From Lachnospiraceae bacterium (GTDB lineage Bacteria; Bacillota; Clostridia; Lachnospirales; Lachnospiraceae), in contig SFDP01000008.1 in the NCBI GenBank assembly GCA_004558185.1, positions 36,517-100,516 on the forward strand: a stretch of DNA of 64,000 nucleotides. Reading direction: 5' to 3'. Below the pieces are notes generated by a model. That model was not told the origin of the DNA. It worked only from the letters and a program-made list of their open reading frames with translations, and did not search any database. Every line of letters begins with the position of its first letter. Positions within the stretch are counted from its first letter, which is position 1. Below are positions 14,952 to 23,862 of the stretch, piece after piece. Made by a program: the position numbers and the translations under genes.

Positions 14952-16814
14952 ATGCTTCTTGATCAGATTAAGAAACCTAACGATATAAAAGCACTTGAGC
15001 CTGTGGATTATGACAGGCTGGCAGAAGAAATACGTGAATTTTTGATCCATTCGATCAGTGAAACCGGAGGCCATCTGGGATCCAATCTGGGTGTGGTGGA
15101 GCTTACTATGGCTCTTCATCTGGCATTTAAGCTTCCAGAGGACAAAATCATCTGGGATGTAGGACATCAGTCTTATACCCACAAACTCCTGACTGGAAGA
15201 AAGGAAGGCTTTGGAAACCTGAGAAAATATGGAGGAATGAGCGGTTTCCCCAAACGAGGAGAAAGTGACTGTGACTGCTTTGATACGGGGCACAGCTCCA
15301 CCTCTCTTTCTGCAGGTCTGGGCTTTGTCAGGGCAAGAGAGCTAAAGGGAGAGAATAATTATGTGGTTTCCGTAATCGGTGACGGTGCACTTACCGGAGG
15401 AATGGCCTATGAGGCATTGAACAATGCGGCCAGAATGGATACCAATTTTATAATCGTACTGAATGATAACAATATGTCTATTTCCGAGAATGTGGGAGGA
15501 ATGTCCAAATATTTGAATAATGTACGAACTGCTGACCATTATTTGAATATGAAGGAAGGGATTTATCAGTCCCTTCTCAAAACAAGGCATGGACAGGTTA
15601 TTGTAGACAGTATCCGAAGAGCTAAAAGCAGTGTGAAGCAGTTAGTGATTCCCGGAATGTTTTTTGAGGATATGGGGATTACCTATTTAGGCCCGGTAGA
15701 CGGTCATGATGTTAATGGACTGATTAAGGTATTACGGGAGGCTAAACGGTGTAAAACCGCAGTGCTGGTTCATGTGCTTACCCAGAAGGGGAAGGGGTAT
15801 GAGCCGGCAGAAAGACATCAGGCCAGATTCCATGGAGCAGAGCCTTTCGATATCGAAACCGGCGTACCAAAAAAAATGAAAACCAAGGCAAATTACACCG
15901 ATGTATTTTCAACGGTAATGATAAAGCTGGCCAGGAGAAATCCAAAGGTGGTTGCCATTACGGCAGCCATGCCGGAGGGAACAGGGCTTAAACGGTTTAG
16001 AAATGTTTTCCCGGAGCGGTTTTTTGATGTGGGAATTGCAGAGCAGCACGCAGTAACCTTTGCAGCAGGACTGGCAGCGGCGGGAATGAAGCCTATTGTG
16101 GCCGTATATTCATCCTTTTTGCAAAGAGCCTATGACCAGATCCTGCATGATGTGTGCATTCAGAATCTTCCGGTGGTATTTGCCATCGACCGTGCAGGAC
16201 TGGTAGGAAGTGACGGGGAAACGCATCAGGGAATTTTTGATCTTTCCTATCTTTCCTCCATTCCCAATATGCATATTATGGCGCCCAAAAATAAGTGGGA
16301 GCTTTCTGATATGATGAAGTTTGCCGTAGCATTCGAAGGGCCTATTGCAGTCCGTTATCCCAGAGGAGAGGCCTATGACGGGCTGGAGCTTTTCCGATCC
16401 CCTATTCACTTTGGCAAGGGCGAGGTGCTCTATGAGGAGGAGGATATTGCCCTGTTGGCAGTAGGAAGCATGGTAAAGGTGGCTGACGAGGTAAGGAAAA
16501 ACCTGAAAAAGAGAGGATATTCCTGTACCCTTGTTAATGCCCGTTTTATCAAACCCATCGACGAGGAGCTGATCAGGAAATTGTGTAAGGAGCATAAGCT
16601 GCTGGTCACTATGGAAGAGAATGTTGAAAGCGGAGGCTTTGGTGAGAAGGTGCTTAGTTTCGTGAATCGAGCAGGACTGAAGCGGAAAGTGGAGACGATC
16701 ACTTTGGCAGACGAATACGTGGAGCACGGCAATGTTGATTTATTAAAGCAGGAAGTAGGTATAGATGCAGACAGTATAACTGCCCGTGTAATGACGGCCT
16801 ACGTGGGATTGTAG
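14952..16814 (+). CDS. dxs: 1-deoxy-D-xylulose-5-phosphate synthase
   Basis: First enzyme of the DXP (non-mevalonate) isoprenoid pathway: joins pyruvate and glyceraldehyde 3-phosphate with thiamine diphosphate. The TPP motif GDGALTGGMAYEALNNA is intact, with GGHLGSNLGVVELT and FDTGHSSTSLSAGLG before it. DRAGLVGSDGETHQGIFDLSYL lies in the pyrimidine-binding domain. At 620 residues it has the standard length. ATG 14952 is the likely start, with ATG 14940 four codons earlier inside the hairpin repeat. The leader has an unusual composition: an orphan ribosome site, a hairpin, and repeat copy 1. Confidence 0.97.
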   Translation: MLLDQIKKPNDIKALEPVDYDRLAEEIREFLIHSISETGGHLGSNLGVVELTMALHLAFKLPEDKIIWDVGHQSYTHKLLTGRKEGFGNLRKYGGMSGFPKRGESDCDCFDTGHSSTSLSAGLGFVRARELKGENNYVVSVIGDGALTGGMAYEALNNAARMDTNFIIVLNDNNMSISENVGGMSKYLNNVRTADHYLNMKEGIYQSLLKTRHGQVIVDSIRRAKSSVKQLVIPGMFFEDMGITYLGPVDGHDVNGLIKVLREAKRCKTAVLVHVLTQKGKGYEPAERHQARFHGAEPFDIETGVPKKMKTKANYTDVFSTVMIKLARRNPKVVAITAAMPEGTGLKRFRNVFPERFFDVGIAEQHAVTFAAGLAAAGMKPIVAVYSSFLQRAYDQILHDVCIQNLPVVFAIDRAGLVGSDGETHQGIFDLSYLSSIPNMHIMAPKNKWELSDMMKFAVAFEGPIAVRYPRGEAYDGLELFRSPIHFGKGEVLYEEEDIALLAVGSMVKVADEVRKNLKKRGYSCTLVNARFIKPIDEELIRKLCKEHKLLVTMEENVESGGFGEKVLSFVNRAGLKRKVETITLADEYVEHGNVDLLKQEVGIDADSITARVMTAYVGL

Positions 16815-17699
16815 ATGAAAGAGCGATTGGATGTTTTGTTGGTACAGCAGGGCTTCTTTTCTTCCAGAGAAAAGGCAAAAGCGATCATTATGGCTGGAAA
16901 CGTCTTTGTGGATGGTCAGCGTGAGGACAAGGCAGGAGCCATGTTTGATCCTGATAAGGTGAGGCTGGAAGTAAAGGGGCAGACGCTTAAGTATGTCAGC
17001 AGAGGAGGACTGAAGCTGGAAAAGGCAATAGAGGCCTTCGGTCTTGATCTTACTGATAAGGTTTGCATGGATATAGGGGCCTCTACCGGTGGATTTACAG
17101 ACTGTATGCTTCAGAATCATGCGGCCAGAGTATACTCAGTGGATGTGGGGCATGGGCAGCTTGCCTGGAGCCTTAGAACCGATGAACGGGTAGTCTGCAT
17201 GGAAAAAACGAACTTTCGCTATCTTACGCCGGAGGATATTCCGGAAAAACTGGATTTTGCCTCAGTGGATGTGTCCTTTATTTCTCTCAGTAAAATTCTT
17301 CTCCCGGCCAGGCGCCTATTAAGAGAAGAAGGGCAGATGGTCTGCCTGATCAAGCCCCAGTTTGAGGCCGGCAGGGAAAAGGTAGGGAAAAAAGGAGTAG
17401 TAAGAGAAAAGAGGGTACAGCAGGAGGTAATTGAAAAAATTTATACCCTTGCCCATATTCTTGGATTTAAGATTTTGGGACTGGATTTCTCACCCATTAA
17501 GGGACCGGAAGGAAATATTGAATTTTTAATTTACCTCCAGAAGGACAGTGCAAGAGATAAAGAACTGGCAGACTGCACGGAGGCTATGGCAGAAGCCAGA
17601 CTGCGGGAGGAAATCCAGGAACAGACAGGGTTGGGCTGCAGCAGTCAGATGAGAGAAAGTATTGCGGACAGGGTAGAAAAAGCCCATTTATCACTATAG
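16815..17699 (+). CDS. tlyA: TlyA-family rRNA methyltransferase
   Basis: Putative 2'-O-methyltransferase acting on rRNA cytidines. An S4 RNA-binding domain (about 4-65: RLDVLLVQQGFFSSREKAKAIIMAGNV) precedes a FtsJ-like methyltransferase with the SAM motif DIGASTGGFTDCML and the catalytic region VDVSFISL. Length 294 residues is usual. The start codon ATG 16815 directly follows the dxs stop TAG. The neighbours dxs, nadK, argR and recN are typical for this gene in Clostridia. Whether it modifies 16S, 23S or both is not visible. Confidence 0.93.
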   Translation: MKERLDVLLVQQGFFSSREKAKAIIMAGNVFVDGQREDKAGAMFDPDKVRLEVKGQTLKYVSRGGLKLEKAIEAFGLDLTDKVCMDIGASTGGFTDCMLQNHAARVYSVDVGHGQLAWSLRTDERVVCMEKTNFRYLTPEDIPEKLDFASVDVSFISLSKILLPARRLLREEGQMVCLIKPQFEAGREKVGKKGVVREKRVQQEVIEKIYTLAHILGFKILGLDFSPIKGPEGNIEFLIYLQKDSARDKELADCTEAMAEARLREEIQEQTGLGCSSQMRESIADRVEKAHLSL

Positions 17700-17756
17700 G
17701 AAGAGATGAATCAACGCAGAATTACGGGAAGAGCCTGTAATGTGCGTGGGGGTATC

Positions 17757-18584
17757 ATGGAGAGATTTGGAATCGTCACTAACGGAATGAAAGATCCCGG
17801 CCGGGATATCACCGAAAGAATTGTGCAATATCTGAAAAAGCATGGGGCAGCCTGGGAGGTTGCTCATGCAGCGGGAGATATTTCCTCCAAAGCAGAGTGT
17901 ATCCTGGTATTGGGAGGAGATGGAACCATGCTTCAGGCAGCCAAGGAGACGGCAGGGCGTAATATCCCGCTTCTAGGGATCAATCTGGGAAGCCTGGGGT
18001 ATCTTGCAGAGGTAGAGATACAGTCCTTAGAAGAGGCCCTGGATAAGCTGCTTGCAGGAGAATATGAAACGGAGGAAAGGATGATGCTCAGTGGAACCAT
18101 TCATCACCTTAATGAGCAGATTCGGACCTCTCCGGCCTTGAATGATATTGCCATAACCCGGTGCGGTACCTTGCAGATCATTAAATTGAATATCTTTGTC
18201 AATGGAAAGTTCCTCTGCCAGTGGAAGGCCGATGGAATCATCCTGTCAACGCCCACCGGTTCTACCGGCTACAGTATGTCTGCCGGAGGACCATTGGTAG
18301 TGCCCGGTGCAGATCTTTTGCTGCTGACACCCATATGCGCACACACGCTGAACGCCAGAAGCATTGTGCTGAAGGGAGAGGATGAGGTAGAGATTGAAGT
18401 GGCATATGGCAGAAATGGCACCCGTTTGATGGTGGAGGCCAATTCTGACGGAAGTGAAAAGTTTATTATGGAAACAGGAGACCGAATTTGTATTCGCAGG
18501 GCAGAAGAAACGATTACCACGATTAAATTAAGTAAGGTAAGTTTTTTGGAAATGCTGCATAAGAAGCTGAGTGATGAAAAGTAA
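17757..18584 (+). CDS. nadK: NAD kinase
   Basis: Phosphorylates NAD to NADP. The GGDGT motif (LVLGGDGTMLQAA) and the second signature DGIILSTPTGSTGYSMSAGGP are intact. Length is 275 residues from ATG 17757, the best start since upstream in-frame codons lie in a region without family similarity. The stop is 13 bases before the argR start. Confidence 0.96.
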   Translation: MERFGIVTNGMKDPGRDITERIVQYLKKHGAAWEVAHAAGDISSKAECILVLGGDGTMLQAAKETAGRNIPLLGINLGSLGYLAEVEIQSLEEALDKLLAGEYETEERMMLSGTIHHLNEQIRTSPALNDIAITRCGTLQIIKLNIFVNGKFLCQWKADGIILSTPTGSTGYSMSAGGPLVVPGADLLLLTPICAHTLNARSIVLKGEDEVEIEVAYGRNGTRLMVEANSDGSEKFIMETGDRICIRRAEETITTIKLSKVSFLEMLHKKLSDEK

Positions 18585-18597
18585 AAAGGAGAGCTTT

Positions 18598-19047
18598 ATG
18601 AAAGGAAGCAGGCATCAGAAGATTATTGAGCTGATAGAGAGCTACAAAATTGGAACCCAGGAGGAGTTGGCAGAACGATTGAGGGAGGCCGGCTTCAAGG
18701 TTACCCAGGCTACCGTATCCAGAGATATCAGACAATTGAAGCTATTTAAGGTTTCCGATGGTGAAGGAAAACAAAAGTATGTGGCAATCAAACAGGAGGA
18801 TACTCTTCTGGGGGATAAGTACATTCGGGTATTAAAGGATGGTTTTCTTTCTATGGATAGGGCCCAGAATATTCTGGTTATTAAAACCGTTTCCGGAATG
18901 GCCATGGCAGTAGCCGCTGCCATAGATGCCATGAAGCTGGAGGAAATAGTGGGCAGCATAGCAGGAGATGATACAATAATGGCAGCGCTTCGGACCTCAG
19001 AGGATGCTGAGACAGTGATGGATAAAATAGGAGAAGTTTTGGGATAG
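18598..19047 (+). CDS. argR: Arginine repressor ArgR
   Basis: Hexameric, arginine-dependent repressor of arginine biosynthesis and activator of catabolism. N-terminal winged helix (about 1-70) with QEELAERLREAGFKVTQATVSRDIRQL, and C-terminal oligomerisation and arginine-binding domain containing VAAAIDAMKLEEIVGSIAGDDT. The protein is 149 residues. ATG 18598 follows AAAGGAG; a frame start 27 bases earlier overlaps nadK and lacks a site. The argR-recN pair is the standard Firmicutes arrangement. Confidence 0.97.
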   Translation: MKGSRHQKIIELIESYKIGTQEELAERLREAGFKVTQATVSRDIRQLKLFKVSDGEGKQKYVAIKQEDTLLGDKYIRVLKDGFLSMDRAQNILVIKTVSGMAMAVAAAIDAMKLEEIVGSIAGDDTIMAALRTSEDAETVMDKIGEVLG

Positions 19048-19084
19048 AGGGGACACTTACTGGAGAGAAGAGTAAGGAGAACGT

Positions 19085-20773
19085 ATGTTAGTAAGTTTAC
19101 ACGTAAAAAATTTAGCACTGATCGATGAGACTGAGGTCTTTTTTGGAAAAGGGTTGAATATTCTGACCGGAGAAACGGGAGCCGGGAAATCCGTAATCAT
19201 GGGCTCCATTAATCTTGCTTTGGGAGGAAAAGGGGATAAGGGGCTGATCCGAACAGGTGCAGACTATGCGCTGGTGGAACTGATCTTTCAGATTGAAAAT
19301 CAGGAACAGGCCGGGCTCCTTGCGCAAATGGACATTCCTTTGGAAGAAGATGGTATGGTTGTGGTGGTAAGACGGCTTATGCCGGAAAGAAGCCTGTGTA
19401 AGATAAATGGAATGACTGTCAGCCAAAAACAGTTAAAAGAGCTTGCCTCCCTCTTCATTAATATTCATGGGCAGCATGAGAATCAGACGCTGCTGAACAG
19501 TAAAAAATATGCCCAGATTTTGGATGAATATGGGGGAGAACAGGTGGAAAGCCTGAAGAATAAGCTGAAAGAGGCATATACCCTATACGCAAAAATAAAC
19601 AAAGAACTGGAAAACTCTGAAATTGATGAAAAGGAAAAAGCCAGGGAGATCGCCTTGGCTTCTTTTGAAATAGAAGAAATTAAAGAAGCTGCTTTGCAGC
19701 CGGGAGAGGATATTGAGCTGGATGATCGTTACCGAAAAATGATTAACGGCAAGCGGATCGCAGCCGGTGTTGCGGCTGCTTATGGCTGTACAGGCTATGG
19801 CGAAGCAACGGCAGCAGGAGACAGCCTGGGAAGAGCCATTCGAGAATTGAAGAACGTGGCAGCCTTTGATGAGGATTTGGAGGAGTTGATCGAACAGCTT
19901 TCGGAGATTGACAATCTTCTGAATGATTTTAACCGAAGCCTGGCAGAATATCAACAAGGGCTGGAATTTGAACCGGAGGAATTTGACCGGGTGGAAAAAC
20001 GGCTGAATCTGTATAATCGTCTGAAGGATAAGTATGGAAACAGTGTAGAGGAAATTCTTTCCTACTGCCAAAAAAAAGAAGAACAGTTGGAAAAGCTGGA
20101 GGACTATGATGATTATCTGGAAAAGCTGCGGCAAGAACTGGAACAGCATTACCGACAGATGACTGAACTGTGTGCCAGACTGTCCGCACTGAGACAGAAA
20201 AATGCCATGCAGCTACAAAAAAAATTGAAGAAGAGTCTGCAGGAGTTGAACTTTCCGGCAGTGGAGCTTGAGATACTGGTAAAGCCGGAGGAGGAAAAAA
20301 TCACTTCTGAGGGCTATGATCAGGTGGATTTCATGATCTCTCTAAATCCGGGAGAGCCTATACAGTCTATCAGTAAAGTAGCAAGTGGCGGTGAATTATC
20401 CAGAATTATGCTGGCATTGAAAGCCGTAATGGCAGATAAGGAGCAGACGGGAACCCTCATTTTTGATGAAATTGATGCCGGTATCAGTGGAAAAACAGCA
20501 TGGAAGGTTTCGGAGAAAATGGCTCTTTTAGGAAAGGAACACCAGCTTCTCTGTATTACCCATCTTCCGCAGATCGCTGCCATGGCTGATCAGCATTTTG
20601 TCATTGAAAAGAAAAACGAAGGTGGAAGAAGTGTTACCCACATTTTCAGGATAGAGGAAGAAGAGATACTTCATGAGCTGGCCAGACTGCTCAGTGGCTC
20701 CAGTGTTACCGAAACCGTATTGGCCAATGCGAAGGAATTGAAAGATTTGGCAGGAAAAACAAAATTATACTAA
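19085..20773 (+). CDS. recN: DNA repair protein RecN
   Basis: SMC-like ATPase of double-strand break repair. Walker A is TGETGAGKS near residue 30, the coiled coil occupies about residues 155-380, and the ABC signature and Walker B follow (VASGGELSRIMLALKAVM, TLIFDEIDAGISG). QLLCITHLPQIAAMADQH is the D-loop/H-loop region. Length 562 is normal. The gene ends with a strong terminator at 20801-20832. Confidence 0.97.
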   Translation: MLVSLHVKNLALIDETEVFFGKGLNILTGETGAGKSVIMGSINLALGGKGDKGLIRTGADYALVELIFQIENQEQAGLLAQMDIPLEEDGMVVVVRRLMPERSLCKINGMTVSQKQLKELASLFINIHGQHENQTLLNSKKYAQILDEYGGEQVESLKNKLKEAYTLYAKINKELENSEIDEKEKAREIALASFEIEEIKEAALQPGEDIELDDRYRKMINGKRIAAGVAAAYGCTGYGEATAAGDSLGRAIRELKNVAAFDEDLEELIEQLSEIDNLLNDFNRSLAEYQQGLEFEPEEFDRVEKRLNLYNRLKDKYGNSVEEILSYCQKKEEQLEKLEDYDDYLEKLRQELEQHYRQMTELCARLSALRQKNAMQLQKKLKKSLQELNFPAVELEILVKPEEEKITSEGYDQVDFMISLNPGEPIQSISKVASGGELSRIMLALKAVMADKEQTGTLIFDEIDAGISGKTAWKVSEKMALLGKEHQLLCITHLPQIAAMADQHFVIEKKNEGGRSVTHIFRIEEEEILHELARLLSGSSVTETVLANAKELKDLAGKTKLY

Positions 20774-20800
20774 AGTAAATTTAGGGATTTTCCATATACT

Positions 20801-20832
20801 AAGAAGGATGTCTAAGGGCATCCTTCTTTTTA
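20801..20832 (+). terminator. Terminator after recN
   Basis: AAGAAGGATG and CATCCTTCTT, ten perfect pairs, then a T-run. It ends the nusB-recN operon, so spoIVB must use a promoter squeezed into the following 35 bases or read-through. Confidence 0.88.
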
Positions 20833-20835
20833 TTA

Positions 20836-20864
20836 AAGGCTGCATAAGCAGCAGAATGAGTGGT
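20836..20864 (+). repeat. GCTGC hairpin repeat, copy 2, before spoIVB
   Basis: GCTGC, loop ATAA, GCAGC, then AGAATGAGTGG and TAATGATG. The ATG pair is the spoIVB start. Stem and tail match the other copies; the loop differs. Confidence 0.7.
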
Positions 20865-20868
20865 AATG

Positions 20869-22131
20869 ATGAAAATAGACAGAAAGTCAAGACGTGGAAA
20901 AGCCTATTGTAAATTTTTATATGCCAGTCTGGTACTATCGCTGCTTACCTTAACAGGAGTCTGGATATGGGAGCTGTGGAACCGGGTACCTTCGGATATC
21001 CGGGTACGAGCCGGAAAGGAGCAGGGAATGCAGTTTTCTGTTCCCGCTACGGCAACGATCTACAGGGACAAAGACCAGGCCATACTGAATGTGAACTTAA
21101 ATCGGAAACTGACCTTCTATGGGGAAGAAGAAGGAAACTACACCATGCAGGTTCAGCTTTTTGGGTTTATACCCTTTAAGGAGGCTGCCCTGTCGGTCAT
21201 TCAGGATATCCGACTGACACCGGCAGGAACACCAATCGGTATTTATGTGCATACACAGGGAGTGCTGGTGATCGATACAGGGGAGTTTAAGAATCATAAA
21301 GGGAAGAATACTGCACCTGCTCAAGGGGTATTGAAATCGGGTGACTATATTCTGGCCGTTAATGAAACGAATTTGGAGGACAAAGAGCAGCTAATGGAAA
21401 TGATTGCAGACTGTGAAGGTGAGCCTCTTTTACTCAAGGTAAAGCGGGAAGAAGAAATCCTTACAGTGAAGATCCTGCCTGAGCAGGATCAGCAGGGTGA
21501 GTACAAGCTGGGGATATGGGTGAGAGACAATGCTCAGGGGATAGGCACCATGACCTTTGTAGACGAGAATGGCTATTTTGGGGCTTTGGGGCATGGAATC
21601 AATGATATGGATACTGCCAGTCTGATGGAGCTTGAGGACGGAGGACTGTACAAAACGGATATTATATCAGTAAATAAGGGAACACCCGGGAATCCGGGAG
21701 AGCTAAGTGGTATTATCGCCTATTCCGAAAAGAATAAGCTGGGAGAAATTCTGCAAAACAGCTATCGAGGCATCTATGGTAAGGTGGAAAAAGAGAATCT
21801 GGATTTAAAGGAAGGATCCCTTCCCCTGGGACTTAAGCAGGAAATTGAAGAAGGTCCGGCCAGGATTCTTTGTACCCTCTCCAATACACCGGCCTATTAT
21901 GATGTAGAGATTGTGGCAGTAAATAAGGAAAACAGCCAGATCAACCGCGGACTGGAGCTGAAGGTGACGGATGAGCTTTTATTGGAAACCACAGGAGGGA
22001 TTATTCAGGGCATGAGCGGAAGTCCGATAATCCAAAACGGTAAGCTGATTGGGGCAGTAACCCATGTCATGGTAAATGATCCTACCAGGGGATATGGGAT
22101 TTTTATTGAGGAAATGCTGGGTAACAATTAA
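20869..22131 (+). CDS. spoIVB: SpoIVB peptidase
   Basis: Forespore-made serine peptidase (family S55) that is secreted into the space between membranes and triggers pro-sigma-K processing. N-terminal membrane anchor (about 13-35: FLYASLVLSLLTLTGVWIWEL), a PDZ domain (about 130-205) with GVLKSGDYILAVNETNLEDKE, then the peptidase domain with GHGIND and QGMSGSPIIQNGKLIGAVTHV, which carries the catalytic Ser (GMSGSP). Length is 420 residues. ATG 20866 is an alternative. Only a weak ribosome site (GAGTGG) is present. No clear sigma-F or sigma-G promoter was found. Confidence 0.96.
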   Translation: MKIDRKSRRGKAYCKFLYASLVLSLLTLTGVWIWELWNRVPSDIRVRAGKEQGMQFSVPATATIYRDKDQAILNVNLNRKLTFYGEEEGNYTMQVQLFGFIPFKEAALSVIQDIRLTPAGTPIGIYVHTQGVLVIDTGEFKNHKGKNTAPAQGVLKSGDYILAVNETNLEDKEQLMEMIADCEGEPLLLKVKREEEILTVKILPEQDQQGEYKLGIWVRDNAQGIGTMTFVDENGYFGALGHGINDMDTASLMELEDGGLYKTDIISVNKGTPGNPGELSGIIAYSEKNKLGEILQNSYRGIYGKVEKENLDLKEGSLPLGLKQEIEEGPARILCTLSNTPAYYDVEIVAVNKENSQINRGLELKVTDELLLETTGGIIQGMSGSPIIQNGKLIGAVTHVMVNDPTRGYGIFIEEMLGNN

Positions 22132-22137
22132 AGAAAA

Positions 22138-22179
22138 GCAGACAATGCGTAGGTCATATTCGCATTGTCTGCCGTTTTT
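22138..22179. terminator. Terminator between spoIVB and cstA
   Basis: GCAGACAATGCG with CGCATTGTCTGC, 12 perfect pairs, 11-base loop, then CGTTTTT. Strong for spoIVB; on the minus strand a weaker U-tract may also serve cstA. Confidence 0.88.
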
Positions 22180-22242
22180 AGCTACTCATTATTCAGTTAT
22201 TCTTGTAGCTCATAAGCTGTGCCTATGATACTGTCTTAATCG

Positions 22243-23685
22243 TTATGCTGCCTCGTAAGCCTCTTCCTGAGCGGGAGCGGTCGCATTCTTGCCTTTGCCC
22301 AATACACAGGTAAAGATAAAGGTGCCAAGACAGATACCTGCGAAGATGATACCTGCAGGATAAGCGATAGAAGTTGAAAGTCTGAAGCCTTCCTGTGCCA
22401 TCAGGATATAGGTGCAGGATACTGCCGACATAAAGGTTGCCGGAAGTGCGGTCATCCAGTAGAAGCGTTTTCTGCGGAACAGATATACGCTTGCAGCCCA
22501 AAGAGCGATCATTGCCAGGGTCTGGTTGGACCAGGAGAAGTATCTCCAGACAATCTGTACATCGATCTGAGTCAGGAAAGCACCTACAGCAAGCAATGGA
22601 ACGGTCAGAATCAAACGGTTCTTGATCGGACCCTGATCAAAGTTAAACCAGTCACCCAGGGTTAATCTTGCACTGCGGTATGCCGTATCTGCGGAAGAAA
22701 TAGGGCAGGCAATAACACCGATCATGGCGATAACTGCACCTACAGGTCCTAACAGTTTGAAGCAGATTTCATAAACTACTGCAGACTGTCCGTTACCCAA
22801 TGCAGTCAGAAGACCACCGGTACCGTTATAGAAAGCAACACCTGCTGCAGCCCAGATCAAAGCAATAACACCTTCTGCTACCATAGCTCCGTAGAATACT
22901 CTGCGGCCGTCTTTTTCGCCGGTAATACATCTTGCCATCAGAGGAGACTGAGTTGCATGGAAACCGGAAATCGCTCCGCAGGCAACGGAGATGAACATGG
23001 TAGGCCAAACAGGAGTATTGGCAGGGTGAAGATTGGCCAGAGTAATCTCAGGAATGTGATAACCCTTAACCAGGATAGCGCCGCCTACACCCACAGCCAT
23101 TACGATCAGGCAGATACCGAAAATGGGATAAATCTTACCGATAACCTTATCGATCGGTACGAAGGTTGCAATAAAGTAGTAAATAATTACCACTGCCAGC
23201 CAGAACTTAGCATCCAATACGTTGGGAGTAAGCATGGCCAGAAGATTAGCAGGTCCGGTGGAGAAGGTAACACCTACCAGAACCAGAAGCACTACGGAGA
23301 AAACACGCATTACCTGACGCATTCCGTTACCCAGATAGATTCCTGTCAGCTCGGAAACGCTGGCTCCCTTGTGGCGCATGGACATCATTCCAATCATGTA
23401 GTCATGGACTGCTCCACCTAAAATGGTTCCCAAAGTAATCCAGAGGAATACGCTGGGTCCCCAGCAGGCACCTGCAAGAGCACCGAAGATGGGTCCCAGA
23501 CCAGCAATATTCAGAAGCTGGATCAGGAAAACTCTTGGGGTACTCATAGGTACATAATCGACACCGTCGGTCATGGATAGTGACGGGGGTTTTCTGTCAT
23601 CTGAGCCAAATACCTTTTCAGCAAATTTGCCGTAGATGATAAAACCGATGATTAGTACAGCAAGACAAACAAAAAAACTAATCAT
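22243..23685 (-). CDS. cstA: CstA-family carrier (carbon starvation / pyruvate uptake)
   Basis: Multi-pass membrane carrier of the CstA/BtsT family. The N-terminus MISFFVCLAVLIIGFIIYG and motifs such as SMTDGVDYVP, LNIAGLGPIFGALAGACWGP and HDYMIGMMSMRHKGAS are family hallmarks. It is the short form (480 residues; E. coli CstA is about 700). E. coli BtsT imports pyruvate under the LytS/LytTR-type BtsSR system. Here a LytTR regulator and LytS-type kinase lie directly upstream, so pyruvate uptake is likely, by analogy. The start ATG 23685 follows AAAGGAGG. A LytTR-type double repeat (23767-23796) precedes its promoter. Confidence 0.92.
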   Translation of the reverse strand: MISFFVCLAVLIIGFIIYGKFAEKVFGSDDRKPPSLSMTDGVDYVPMSTPRVFLIQLLNIAGLGPIFGALAGACWGPSVFLWITLGTILGGAVHDYMIGMMSMRHKGASVSELTGIYLGNGMRQVMRVFSVVLLVLVGVTFSTGPANLLAMLTPNVLDAKFWLAVVIIYYFIATFVPIDKVIGKIYPIFGICLIVMAVGVGGAILVKGYHIPEITLANLHPANTPVWPTMFISVACGAISGFHATQSPLMARCITGEKDGRRVFYGAMVAEGVIALIWAAAGVAFYNGTGGLLTALGNGQSAVVYEICFKLLGPVGAVIAMIGVIACPISSADTAYRSARLTLGDWFNFDQGPIKNRLILTVPLLAVGAFLTQIDVQIVWRYFSWSNQTLAMIALWAASVYLFRRKRFYWMTALPATFMSAVSCTYILMAQEGFRLSTSIAYPAGIIFAGICLGTFIFTCVLGKGKNATAPAQEEAYEAA

Positions 23686-23728
23686 TTTCCTACCTCCTTT
23701 GTATCTCACAATCTTTTGTATAGTAACA

Positions 23729-23757
23729 ATTATACAAGGAAAAGGGGAAAATAAAAG
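23729..23757 (-). promoter_or_regulatory. Probable cstA promoter
   Basis: On the minus strand, TATAAT at 23734-23729 with no good -35 at 17 bases (23757-23752). A weak -35 behind an activator site is typical of LytTR-controlled promoters. Confidence 0.5.
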
Positions 23758-23766
23758 TTTTTTTGT

Positions 23767-23796
23767 ATTAAATGTCCAGAATAATGTATCAACGGT
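23767..23796 (-). promoter_or_regulatory. LytTR-type double binding site upstream of cstA
   Basis: Read on the minus strand: ACCGTTGAT (23796-23788), exactly 12 bases, then ACATTTAAT (23775-23767). The LytTR consensus is [TA][AC][CA]GTTN[AG][TG] twice with 12-13 bases between. The distal copy matches at all positions, the proximal at all but one (G to T). It lies about 10 bases upstream of the -35 position. Confidence 0.72.
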
Positions 23797-23862
23797 AGAA
23801 ATATGTACATAAACAGGAGTGAACAGATAAGCCAAGAGGTCAGTTACCTATTATCCGGTGTG

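Noticed and set aside
20836..20866. TGCATA in repeat copy 2 as a sigma-G -35 for spoIVB
   Set aside because: No suitable -10 box at the right distance.
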